Source of the DNA: Lentzea aerocolonigenes
GTDB lineage: Bacteria; Actinomycetota; Actinomycetes; Mycobacteriales; Pseudonocardiaceae
Length of the DNA: 64,000 nt
Direction: 5' to 3'
NCBI RefSeq assembly: GCF_000955955.1
Contig: NZ_JYJG01000045.1
Coordinates: 1-64,000, forward strand
Positions 1 through 6,782 of the stretch are shown here, piece after piece (position 1 is the stretch's first letter; every line of letters begins with the position of its first letter). The notes beneath the pieces were generated by a model. That model worked only from the letters and a program-made list of their open reading frames with translations. It had not been told where the DNA came from and made no database searches. A program made the position numbers and the translations under genes.

Positions 1-471
1 GTGTGCATCCTCATTCTCCGTTTCTGCGTTGTGGATCATGGTTTGTGAGCTCGAGACATCCCTGGGATCAAGGGACCACGCAGCCACGAACCTGCCGGTA
101 GGCCATCGCTCTCGCGCAGCAGGACTGACAAGGTGAAGTCTCCGCCAGCTCGTCGACATCGGAGTGCGGTGACCCTCCACCCGAAGGCACCTGCGCGTAG
201 ATGGGTGCGGTGTCCTGGGTGACGACGAGCGCTCGAACAATCTCGTTGTCGCGCTCTGCCGTCACCGCGTGGTCGGCTTCACTCTCGCGCCGCCGACATC
301 ACCCCTGAAGCCTCACGAAACGTGAGACAGTTGGTGTCTGCTCTCGCCTCGGTTTCACGCCGAGAGACGGGCCTTCACCCGGAGCGGACGCCGCCTCATC
401 CAGGCGCGTTTCACCGCTGCCGGACGATTCGCACCACTCCACGCCCAGGACCGGGCCCACGAACCAACCCC
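1..471. other. Left-edge region without a confident gene
   Basis: No convincing protein-coding gene is visible here. The reading frame of the ATP-grasp gene stays open from position 322, but that 50-residue extension is arginine/proline-rich and unlike the family. The only small frame with a suggestive feature is on the minus strand at 68-265 and is listed separately. The upstream control region of the ATP-grasp gene must lie here, but I cannot point to a clear promoter. Confidence 0.5.
68..265 (-). CDS. Possible small Cys-containing protein ending in RGCVVP
   Basis: This 65-residue frame starts with GTG and ends in PCQSCCARAMAYRQ followed by RGCVVP. The ending resembles the C-terminal RGC[VI]C signature of the RGCVC-family peptide encoded at 3829-3993, and it lies divergent from the ATP-grasp gene. 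The rest of the family pattern (C-x2-C-P-H, HDP, RYC) is absent. The ribosome binding site is weak, and third-position GC is lower than in neighbouring genes. It may be a degraded relative or chance; I consider it doubtful. Confidence 0.22.
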   Translation of the reverse strand: MTAERDNEIVRALVVTQDTAPIYAQVPSGGGSPHSDVDELAETSPCQSCCARAMAYRQVRGCVVP

Positions 472-1689
472 ATGAGGGAGAACTCCATCACCGCTTCCGC
501 GCTCACTCCGACCCTGGCCGCACCCCGCACCCTCACCGACATCTACGGCCCCGACGTCACCGTCTGCGCACGCCCCGCCCAAGAACCGGCTGTGCCATCG
601 AGCAGACACCGCAACACCCGCGACGTCCTGTCCGCCCGCCCCCTCGCCGTCGCCGCCGACACCCCCGTCATCACCAGCGCGGGCGGCACCGAACCCAACC
701 TCCTCGCCGCCCTCCTCGATGGCGGCCTGCCCGTCTGCACCGACCCACGCGAGTTCCGCACCGAGGCCGAGTTCGCCCTCCGCGTCACCGAAGCCCTCAG
801 CGACGGCCTGCGCCTCTCCATGGAATACCCGCAGCCCGCCAACCTGCACCCCGACGAACGCTCCGTGAAAAGCGCCGAACTCGTCGGCTACCTCAACAAC
901 AAAGCCAGCATCAGCACCTTCGTCGACCCCCGCTTCCAAGCCCGCCGCGAGATCCTCGGCATCGACGAACTCGCCCAAGCAACCCCCGTCGAGAAGTCGT
1001 GGGTCCTCAAAGCCGCCACCAACGCCGCCCACGGCGCCAGCCTCGACGTCTATCTGCACCGAGCCGGGGATCCGGTCACCCTGCCCGCGTTCACCGACAT
1101 CCTCACCGAGGTCGTCGTCGAGGAATACCTGCACATCCACCGCAACTGGGGCATTCAGCTCTACGTCGCCGCCGACGGCAGAGCCCGCCTGCTGGCCGTG
1201 ACCGACCAGCGCATCGACGCCGACGGCATCTACACCGGTGGCCGCTTCGGGCTCGTCGTGCCTCTTCCCGCCGACCTGCTCACCGAATGCCTCGCAATCG
1301 CCCAGCGTGCCGCCGACGTCGGCTACCGCGGCGTGTGCAGCCTCGACTGTGCCCAGACCTACGACGGCAGGCTCGTCATGCTCGACCTCAACTTCCGCAT
1401 CACCAGCGGGTCCATCCCGCTCCTGGCGTTGCACACCATCCGTCCTGACGCCCTCGATCGCCCGTCGGAATCAACGAAACTCACCACCGCCGCACCCATC
1501 GCCGCGCTGCTCGCCGCGTTGCAGCCCGCGTTGCAGCGCGGCGGGCTCCTTGTCACCGGAGGCCACGACACCCGCCGCACCGACAACCCGGTCAACCAGG
1601 CCACGCTGCACCTGCTTGTCTTCGGCGACGATCCTGACGACGTCACCACCCGCCGCACCGCGCTCGAAGCGATGTACGGCCGCCGCTGA
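472..1689 (+). CDS. PGM1-like ATP-grasp peptide ligase family protein
   Basis: The predicted protein has 405 residues from the ATG at 472. The longer open frame from 322 adds an Arg/Pro-rich stretch and was rejected. The sequence resembles the ATP-grasp ligases related to PGM1 of pheganomycin biosynthesis, which join an unusual amino acid to a peptide through an acyl-phosphate. Supporting features are a probable nucleotide-binding lysine (K180, in WVLKAATNAAHGAS), the VVVEEYL strand with its acidic pair, and the C-terminal metal/phosphate-binding set D305-N307-R309 in MLDLNFRITSG. No signal peptide is seen, so it should be cytoplasmic. The substrate is unknown. The dehydrogenase and RGCVC peptide downstream suggest a small peptide-tailoring locus, although a decayed DUF2637 gene separates them. 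Alternative: a free-standing amino-acid ligase. Confidence 0.7.
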   Translation: MRENSITASALTPTLAAPRTLTDIYGPDVTVCARPAQEPAVPSSRHRNTRDVLSARPLAVAADTPVITSAGGTEPNLLAALLDGGLPVCTDPREFRTEAEFALRVTEALSDGLRLSMEYPQPANLHPDERSVKSAELVGYLNNKASISTFVDPRFQARREILGIDELAQATPVEKSWVLKAATNAAHGASLDVYLHRAGDPVTLPAFTDILTEVVVEEYLHIHRNWGIQLYVAADGRARLLAVTDQRIDADGIYTGGRFGLVVPLPADLLTECLAIAQRAADVGYRGVCSLDCAQTYDGRLVMLDLNFRITSGSIPLLALHTIRPDALDRPSESTKLTTAAPIAALLAALQPALQRGGLLVTGGHDTRRTDNPVNQATLHLLVFGDDPDDVTTRRTALEAMYGRR

Positions 1690-1734
1690 CTCGGATGATC
1701 TGCGCGACGGCAACGGTGGTTGCGACTTGGCCAT

Positions 1735-2100
1735 CAGTCAGTCGCCGCTCGACACCGAGCACCAAGGAGACCTCGGTCCGGGCGGGCGTTTGGAGAACCT
1801 GAGGCCCGGCCGCGGCCCAGCCGATCGACAGCAACGGGCTCCACCGCATCGAACGCCGCGTTGCCGTAGTCGCCAGACAGAAGTGGCTCGGCAACGTTCA
1901 AAGCCGCCGAGACGGCGCTGACGAACAGCGTGAACCTGCGCAACGGCCGAAGACCTTCTGCTGAGGCGCCGTGATCTCGTAGCCATGAGAAGCCCAAGGG
2001 ATCGACAGATCGACAACGGCCGCGATGATCACCGTCACTGCCCACGACACGTCTTGCAGAATCCCTGACCGCGAGCCCGAAGCGGGCCGGTTGCTGACGT
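1735..2100 (-). pseudogene. Decayed DUF2637 (SpdB-like) membrane protein relic
   Basis: Read on the minus strand, pieces of a DUF2637 membrane protein occur in different frames. One frame has the first membrane segment (LQDVSWAVTVIIAAVVDLS). A second has the typical second half (LRPLRRFTLFVSAVSA, ALNVAEPLLSGDYGNAAFD). A third has the end (LLSIGWAAAGPQVLQT). An internal deletion joins membrane segment 1 to the VDLS motif, and at least two frameshifts follow. DUF2637 proteins are common on actinomycete plasmids and integrative elements, as well as in chromosomes. This copy cannot make a normal protein. It lies between the ATP-grasp gene and the dehydrogenase gene. Confidence 0.72.
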
Positions 2101-2705
2101 GCCGCAAAGCAGCGTTGTGCGGACGACCACGAGCACGTTGGCGGTCGTAGCAGGCCTCCGCACACGCCCGCGGTGAACCTCACGTTCGCCCGATGGGCAG
2201 GACGGCGACCGGTTTCAGCCGACCTTTTCAGCGCAGCGGTGAGCGCGGCCCTGCTTGCCGCCGGACTGGTGGCTTCCGGGTTTCGTCGAGCCTGCGGCTG
2301 TGAGCAGCGTAGAGTGAAATCACCGAGGGTATGTCGCGCATCGGCGGTCAAGCCGATGTCGCCTTGGGCGCATCGGGAAATCCGGCTGGTTCGGCCGGAG
2401 GCGGGAGCGCCGAGATGATCTCGGATCTGCTCTGGACCACTGCAGCGCCGACCGTGCTACACGGTCTGAGGTTGCCGCTCAAATCGGACGCGATGTCCGC
2501 TGAGCACTTCAACGGGAGCTGGCGGCCGCTGTCGACCGACCCCGCCATCGAAGTGCCCGCGCTCGTCGCTCATGCCAGGCGAAGCCGGTAGAACCCCGAG
2601 CCGCTCTGACCCGCTCAGGGCTGCGCCGGCACCTCAGGCGCCGTGCTGTGCATCAGCGCAGGGACGCGGGTACCAACGCCGATCAGCGATCAGAGAGACA
2701 CCCAC
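2101..2705. other. Intergenic stretch without a recognised gene
   Basis: Short open frames exist on both strands, but none has a recognisable family, a good start signal, or consistent codon use. I read it as decayed sequence plus the promoter region of the dehydrogenase gene. An in-frame GTG at 2643 would extend that gene by 21 residues, but the extension does not look like the family N-terminus. Confidence 0.5.
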
Positions 2706-3842
2706 GTGGATCACCTCAGTCTCGGAGTCATCGCACGGTCACGCAAGGAGAACGAGCTCCGGCTCCCGATCCACCCGCTGCATCTCAAGCGGATGGACGC
2801 GGATCTGCGTGGCCGAATCTACCTCGAACGCGGTTACGGTGAACGCTTCGGCATCTCCGACGAGCAACTCGCCACGTCCGTCGCGGGGCTGCGCTCGCGC
2901 CAAGAGCTCATCGCGGCATGCGATGTCATCCTGCTGCCCAAACCCCTCGCTGAGGACGTCGCAGAACTCAGGGAGGGGCAGGTGCTGTGGGGCTGGCCGC
3001 ACTGCGTGCAGGACGCGAAGCTCACCCAGCTGGCCATCGAACGACGGCTGACGCTCATCGCCTTCGAAGCGATGAACCACTGGACTGCCGACGGTTCATT
3101 CGGTCTGCACGTCTTCCACAAGAACAACGAGCTCGCTGGCTACTGCTCGGTGCTGCACGCCTTGCAACTCGTCGGCTCGACCGGTGACTACGGCCGGAGA
3201 CTGAACGCCGCCGTGATCGGCTTCGGCGCCACCGCACGAGGTGCCGTGACGGCTCTCAAAGCTCACGGGATGCACGAAGTCGACATCCTCACCAACCGCG
3301 GGGTCACGGCGGTCGGCTCGCCGATCCACTCCGCGCGGATGGTTCATTTCGACCACGACGACGACGATCCGCGGCGCAGCCACGCGTTGACCGACGCCGG
3401 GCGCGTCCCGCTGGCAGGATTCCTCGCGAAGCACGACATCATCGTCAACTGCGTGCTGCAGAACCCAGACAAGCCGCTGACGTTCCTCGTCGAGGACGAC
3501 CTGGCCGCATTGTCTCCGGGGACGCTCATCGTCGACGTGTCCTGTGACAGGGGAATGGGGTTCACCTGGGCCCGACCCACGTCGTTCGCGGAGCCGTCCT
3601 TCCTGGTGGGCGACAACGTCCGCTACTACGGGGTGGACCACAGTCCCTCCTACCTGTGGAACTCGGCGACCTGGGAGATCAGCGAAGCGCTGCTCCCGCA
3701 CCTGCGCTCTGTCCTCACCGGTGCCTGGGAGTCCAACGAGATCATCCGACGTGCCATCGAGATCCGCGCCGGCATCATCCAGAACCCCGCCATCCTGTCC
3801 TTCCAACACCGCTCATCGGAGTACCCGCATGCCCACGTCTGA
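2706..3842 (+). CDS. N5-(carboxyethyl)ornithine synthase-like dehydrogenase
   Basis: The 378-residue product belongs to the alanine dehydrogenase/transhydrogenase-like group and most resembles N5-(carboxyethyl)ornithine synthases, which reductively couple pyruvate to an amino-acid side chain with NADPH. The N-terminus fits the family (GVIARSRKENELRLPIHP). The three residues expected to hold the keto acid are present: R13, K79 in LLPKPLAED, and H99 in GWPHC. A Rossmann loop (AAVIGFGATARG, around residue 170) binds the nucleotide. GTG at 2706 places the conserved start correctly. The last bases overlap the RGCVC peptide gene by 14 nt, so the two are probably translated together. The true amine substrate is unknown; lysine, ornithine or a peptide-bound residue are possible. 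Confidence 0.75.
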   Translation: MDHLSLGVIARSRKENELRLPIHPLHLKRMDADLRGRIYLERGYGERFGISDEQLATSVAGLRSRQELIAACDVILLPKPLAEDVAELREGQVLWGWPHCVQDAKLTQLAIERRLTLIAFEAMNHWTADGSFGLHVFHKNNELAGYCSVLHALQLVGSTGDYGRRLNAAVIGFGATARGAVTALKAHGMHEVDILTNRGVTAVGSPIHSARMVHFDHDDDDPRRSHALTDAGRVPLAGFLAKHDIIVNCVLQNPDKPLTFLVEDDLAALSPGTLIVDVSCDRGMGFTWARPTSFAEPSFLVGDNVRYYGVDHSPSYLWNSATWEISEALLPHLRSVLTGAWESNEIIRRAIEIRAGIIQNPAILSFQHRSSEYPHAHV

Positions 3843-3993
3843 GCCGCGAACCGCCGCCCTCGTTGACCACGCCGATGCTTCCGGCGCCTGCGACGTGTGC
3901 CCACATCCGTGGCAGGCGCACGATCCGCTCAGCACTCGCTACTGCACCGCGACCACGGCGTCCGCGCTTTCCCGAGGCTGCATCTGCCCATGA
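3829..3993 (+). CDS. RGCVC-family small cysteine-rich protein
   Basis: This 54-residue protein starts inside the end of the dehydrogenase gene (14 nt overlap). It carries the pattern of a small actinobacterial family: ACDVCPHPWQAHDP, then RYCTATTAS, then a C-terminal SRGCICP. Five cysteines and two histidines suggest metal binding or post-translational modification. The family has no established function that I know of. Tight coupling to a carboxyethyl-amino-acid dehydrogenase and proximity to an ATP-grasp peptide ligase make a peptide-substrate or carrier role worth considering, but that is inference. No signal peptide is present. Confidence 0.72.
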   Translation: MPTSEPRTAALVDHADASGACDVCPHPWQAHDPLSTRYCTATTASALSRGCICP

Positions 3994-4769
3994 CGGGGGC
4001 CAACGTGATACGACCGAGAGGTGACGGACACTCCACATCGGACAGTTTGGCCGCTACCGTCGCTTCGGCCCCTCGCGCAGCCGCGAGAACGCGTCCGTGA
4101 CCGCATCCACCGCTCAGCAGGCAAGCGGAGCGCTACATCTCCACACGTACCAGCACACCGCTACAGAGCACCACGTGGTGGTCAGTGCCGGCGAACGAGC
4201 GGCGGAGAGGGGCATTGACGGTCGCGCGATCTGGCCGGATTTTGGCCACGCCGTCCGAAAGGGAACGCCAGGACATTTCGAGAAGGTCGGCAAGTGCCGC
4301 CGGTAAGACCTCCCAATTTATTGACACCCCCGCACGCTCCGCCTTCACGTGCGCGATCAAGCTCCGCACGAGCACTGCAATTTGGGTGCGCTTCCTGAGG
4401 ATCAGCTGCCAGTGCTCGACGTACCGCGGTTTCGGGCCGTCGTGCGGTGGACGGGCGAGCTTCGGCGGGTGCTCTCGCGGTCTCCGACGTCGGTCTTCCC
4501 TGGTGGAGCGAGCGTGTGGACGCGGCTGACCTGGGGCGCGTGCTGGTCGCCGCACAGCGAGGACGGGGCTCGCTGCCAGCTTTTCCTGAAACTTCCTTCA
4601 AGTCGCAGACGGCCAGCAATTGAAAATTTCTGCTGCATTGCGCCGATCATGACTGAATGGGTGTACGGTTGATTTGTCGAGAACATCTCGCATGTGGGCG
4701 CTCAAGCTCACGTCGTACTCGGCAAAAACAGAACCGGCTTTTTCTCCGGCCGGAGACTGGAGTCCCGAC
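3994..4769. other. Intergenic stretch, possibly with a decayed gene
   Basis: These 776 bases contain no convincing intact gene. A minus-strand frame at 4133-4555 has a protein-like middle part (YVEHWQLILRKR, NWEVLPAALADLLEM) but an Arg/Pro-rich N-terminus and no family match that I recognise. GC content is lower than in the flanking genes, especially at 4600-4720. The promoter of the DUF5994 gene should be at the right end. Confidence 0.45.
4133..4480 (-). CDS. Doubtful hypothetical protein or fragment
   Basis: The minus-strand frame here encodes a helical-looking stretch (YVEHWQLILRKR, then IAVLVRSLIAHVKAER, then NWEVLPAALADLLEM). The start cannot be fixed: the frame stays open to 4555 through a stretch that looks non-coding. 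I do not recognise the family. It could be the remnant of a small regulatory gene in this accessory segment. Confidence 0.2.
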   Translation of the reverse strand, partial: PREHPPKLARPPHDGPKPRYVEHWQLILRKRTQIAVLVRSLIAHVKAERAGVSINWEVLPAALADLLEMSWRSLSDGVAKIRPDRATVNAPLRRSFAGTDHHVVLCSGVLVRVEM

Positions 4770-5333
4770 ATGACGTCGGCACCCCACCTTCCGATCGCCC
4801 CACTGGCCACTGCGGCCGAGCAGCCTCGGCACCCGCAACGATTGCGGTTGCGGCCGAAGGCGCCCAGCACGGGGCATGTCGACGGTGCCTGGTGGCCTCG
4901 TTCCCGGGACCTCGCCGCCGAACTGCCTGCCTTGCTCGCAACGCTGGCGGTTCGGCTGGGCGACGTGCTGCGCGTGAACTACAACCTCACCGAGTGGGAC
5001 TCCGCGCCCCGTCGCGTCATCTCCGGCGGCCGTCAGATCCGGCTCGACGGGTTCTACTCACGACCCGCGGACACCGTGGACGTGGTCGCGGCGAACAGGC
5101 GTCGTCTCACGCTGCTCGTCGTGCCGTCGAACACCGACCCGGCCGCGGCGCACCAGACCATGATGCTCGCCGCGGATCGCGACAACGACCAGACCGTCGG
5201 CGACCTGCTCGCCGCCGGCGTCAGCGTGACCGCGGCGACACAGGACACGACCAACCTGACCCGTATCGCGCTCGCAGGCTGGGAAGCCGAGGGCGGTCGA
5301 ATCCCCCAACAGGTGAGCAGGCACACCTCATGA
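4770..5333 (+). CDS. DUF5994 family protein
   Basis: The 187-residue product matches the actinobacterial DUF5994 family: VDGAWWPRSRDLAAELPALLATL near the N-terminus, then a tryptophan-rich strand around NYNLTEWDSAPRRV, and ISGGRQIRLDGF. The biochemical role is unknown. The protein is soluble with no signal peptide. ATG at 4770 was chosen because GGAG precedes it; the frame is open upstream to 4674 but that part lacks family features. Its stop overlaps the next gene's start (ATGA), so the two are translationally coupled. Confidence 0.7.
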   Translation: MTSAPHLPIAPLATAAEQPRHPQRLRLRPKAPSTGHVDGAWWPRSRDLAAELPALLATLAVRLGDVLRVNYNLTEWDSAPRRVISGGRQIRLDGFYSRPADTVDVVAANRRRLTLLVVPSNTDPAAAHQTMMLAADRDNDQTVGDLLAAGVSVTAATQDTTNLTRIALAGWEAEGGRIPQQVSRHTS

Positions 5334-5485
5334 CGACACCCACCTACATGTCCTTGTACGAGCGCAGAGTCGTGCTGGTCCAAGAAACACTGACAGCACA
5401 TTCCAAGCTCAGCGCGAAACACGCACGAGATCTCGCCGTCCACGTGCTGGGCTCGCTGGACCACATCCCCGAGAAGGTGCGCTGA
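5330..5485 (+). CDS. Small DUF6307-like protein
   Basis: This 51-residue protein overlaps the DUF5994 stop codon by 4 nt. It has YMSLYERRVVLVQETLTAHS and a C-terminal VHVLGSLDHIPEKVR, which I associate with the small actinobacterial family DUF6307. It is predicted to be a soluble helical protein. Function is unknown; the coupling suggests it acts with the DUF5994 product. Confidence 0.6.
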   Translation: MTTPTYMSLYERRVVLVQETLTAHSKLSAKHARDLAVHVLGSLDHIPEKVR

Positions 5486-5540
5486 TCACCGGACGCCGTG
5501 TTCGAACAGTCCGAGCCGTCCAGCTGCCGAGGAGCCGCAT

Positions 5541-6371
5541 GTGAGCACCCGGCTGCTGCGCATCGGTTGTGCCTTCACCTATCGGGCAGAGGTGCCCACC
5601 TCGACGGTGTTCCAAGTGCGGCCCGCCGACAACCAGGACCTGCGGGTGACCTGTGAACGACTGGTGTTCGAGCCCGCCCTGGCCATGCGGCACTACCGGG
5701 ACCTGTACGGCAACCCCTGCACCCGTGCCGTGCTGCCACCCGGTCCGTCCACAATGCACTACAGCGCGCTGGCCGAGGTGCCGGACCGCGTCGAGGACAT
5801 CGACGAGGATGCGCCCGAAGCGGCGCCCGCGGATCTTCCGGACGACGTGCTCCTCCACACCCTGCCCAGCCGCTACTGCCTTTCCGACGTCCTGGGCGAT
5901 GAGGCCTGGTCGAGGTTCGGCGCGCATCCGCCCGGCTACCAGCGGGTGCGGCAGATCTGCCGGCACGTCCACGACCACCTGAGCTTCGGCTACGGCACTT
6001 CCACCGCACTGTCCACCGCGGCCGACGTCAACGCCACGGGCATCGGCGTCTGTCGCGACTTCGCGCACCTGGCGATCTCGTTCTGCCGGGCGCTCAACAT
6101 TCCGGCCCGCTACGTCTTCGGCTATCTGCCGGATCTCGACGTGCCACCGGACGGAGCGCCGATGGACTTCGCGGCGTGGATGGAGGTCTGGCTGGGCGAC
6201 CGCTGGTGGACCTTCGACCCGCGCAACAACACACCCCGCAAAGGCCGCGTCGTCATCGGCCGCGGCAGAGACGCCGCCGATGTCGCCATGGCCACCACCT
6301 TCGGCGGGCCGCAGCTGGAATCGATGGTCGTCCACGCCGAAGAGGACCGCGAGCTGATCCGGCGCCCCTGA
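5541..6371 (+). CDS. Transglutaminase-like protein lacking the catalytic His
   Basis: The 276-residue product is a transglutaminase-like cysteine-protease-fold protein of the type with an N-terminal beta domain. The nucleophile is present (C171 in GVCRDFAH), as is the downstream Asp (D226 in WWTFDPRNN). The position normally holding the histidine of the triad in the DFHAW motif is alanine (A211, in DFAAW). The active site is therefore altered, or another residue substitutes. No signal peptide is visible, so it is probably cytoplasmic. Such proteins cleave or crosslink peptide amides, but activity here cannot be assumed. The start follows a GGAG at about -10. Confidence 0.72.
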   Translation: MSTRLLRIGCAFTYRAEVPTSTVFQVRPADNQDLRVTCERLVFEPALAMRHYRDLYGNPCTRAVLPPGPSTMHYSALAEVPDRVEDIDEDAPEAAPADLPDDVLLHTLPSRYCLSDVLGDEAWSRFGAHPPGYQRVRQICRHVHDHLSFGYGTSTALSTAADVNATGIGVCRDFAHLAISFCRALNIPARYVFGYLPDLDVPPDGAPMDFAAWMEVWLGDRWWTFDPRNNTPRKGRVVIGRGRDAADVAMATTFGGPQLESMVVHAEEDRELIRRP

Positions 6372-6782
6372 AAGTCGTTCATTCACAACCACACCGCACC
6401 TACGGCCTGATCCTCGCCTGAAGGTTGAGGACGTTGGCGAAGCCGAACGCGAAGGTGAGCCCGACGACCGTCGCCACGATCACCGTGACCGCCCGCTCGA
6501 CGTCCTGGAGCACGGCGGAAAGCACGCCCGAGGAGCCCGAGTTGCGCCCGAGATCCCTGACGTGCGGCGATTCAGGGCGGCAGATCGCGACAGCAGCGTG
6601 CGACGTATCTTGGACTTGAAGTGCGGAAACGACACTCACCGGCATCACCTGGCGCCAACGCCGTCTGCAACCTGAGGACTCTTGATCAGCGCGCTCATCG
6701 TCCCTGGAGTCAGGGTCACGCCGCCAGAGCGTGGTGGTCTCCCGCGGGCGGCCCGGTGTGCTCAGACCGCCCGCGGGAATTC
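6372..6782. other. Intergenic stretch with second DUF2637 relic
   Basis: No intact gene is seen. Most of the stretch is the truncated DUF2637-like remnant listed at 6400-6600, followed by about 130 bases downstream of the M1 peptidase stop. A G/C-rich inverted sequence (gggcggtctg-like, near 6747-6779) may form a terminator hairpin for the peptidase gene. Confidence 0.45.
6400..6600 (-). pseudogene. Truncated DUF2637-like remnant
   Basis: The minus strand encodes VLSAVLQDVERAVTVIVAT followed by VVGLTFAFGFANVLNL and then a stop. This matches the N-terminal membrane segment of DUF2637 proteins and the relic at 1735-2100 (LQDVSWAVTVIIAAV). The upstream peptide is also similar between the two copies (HVRDLGRNSGSSG versus HVSNRPASGSRSG). 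The remaining membrane segments are missing, so this is a fragment. The two relics are 4.3 kb apart and on the same strand. Confidence 0.6.

Noticed and set aside
322..471. N-terminal extension of the ATP-grasp protein
   Set aside because: The extra 50 residues are Arg/Pro-rich and unlike the family; ATG at 472 gives a normal length.
355..1434. 359-residue minus-strand frame over the ATP-grasp gene
   Set aside because: Its composition is Gly/Asp/Val-rich without domains, and it is the shadow of a real gene with clear ATP-grasp motifs.
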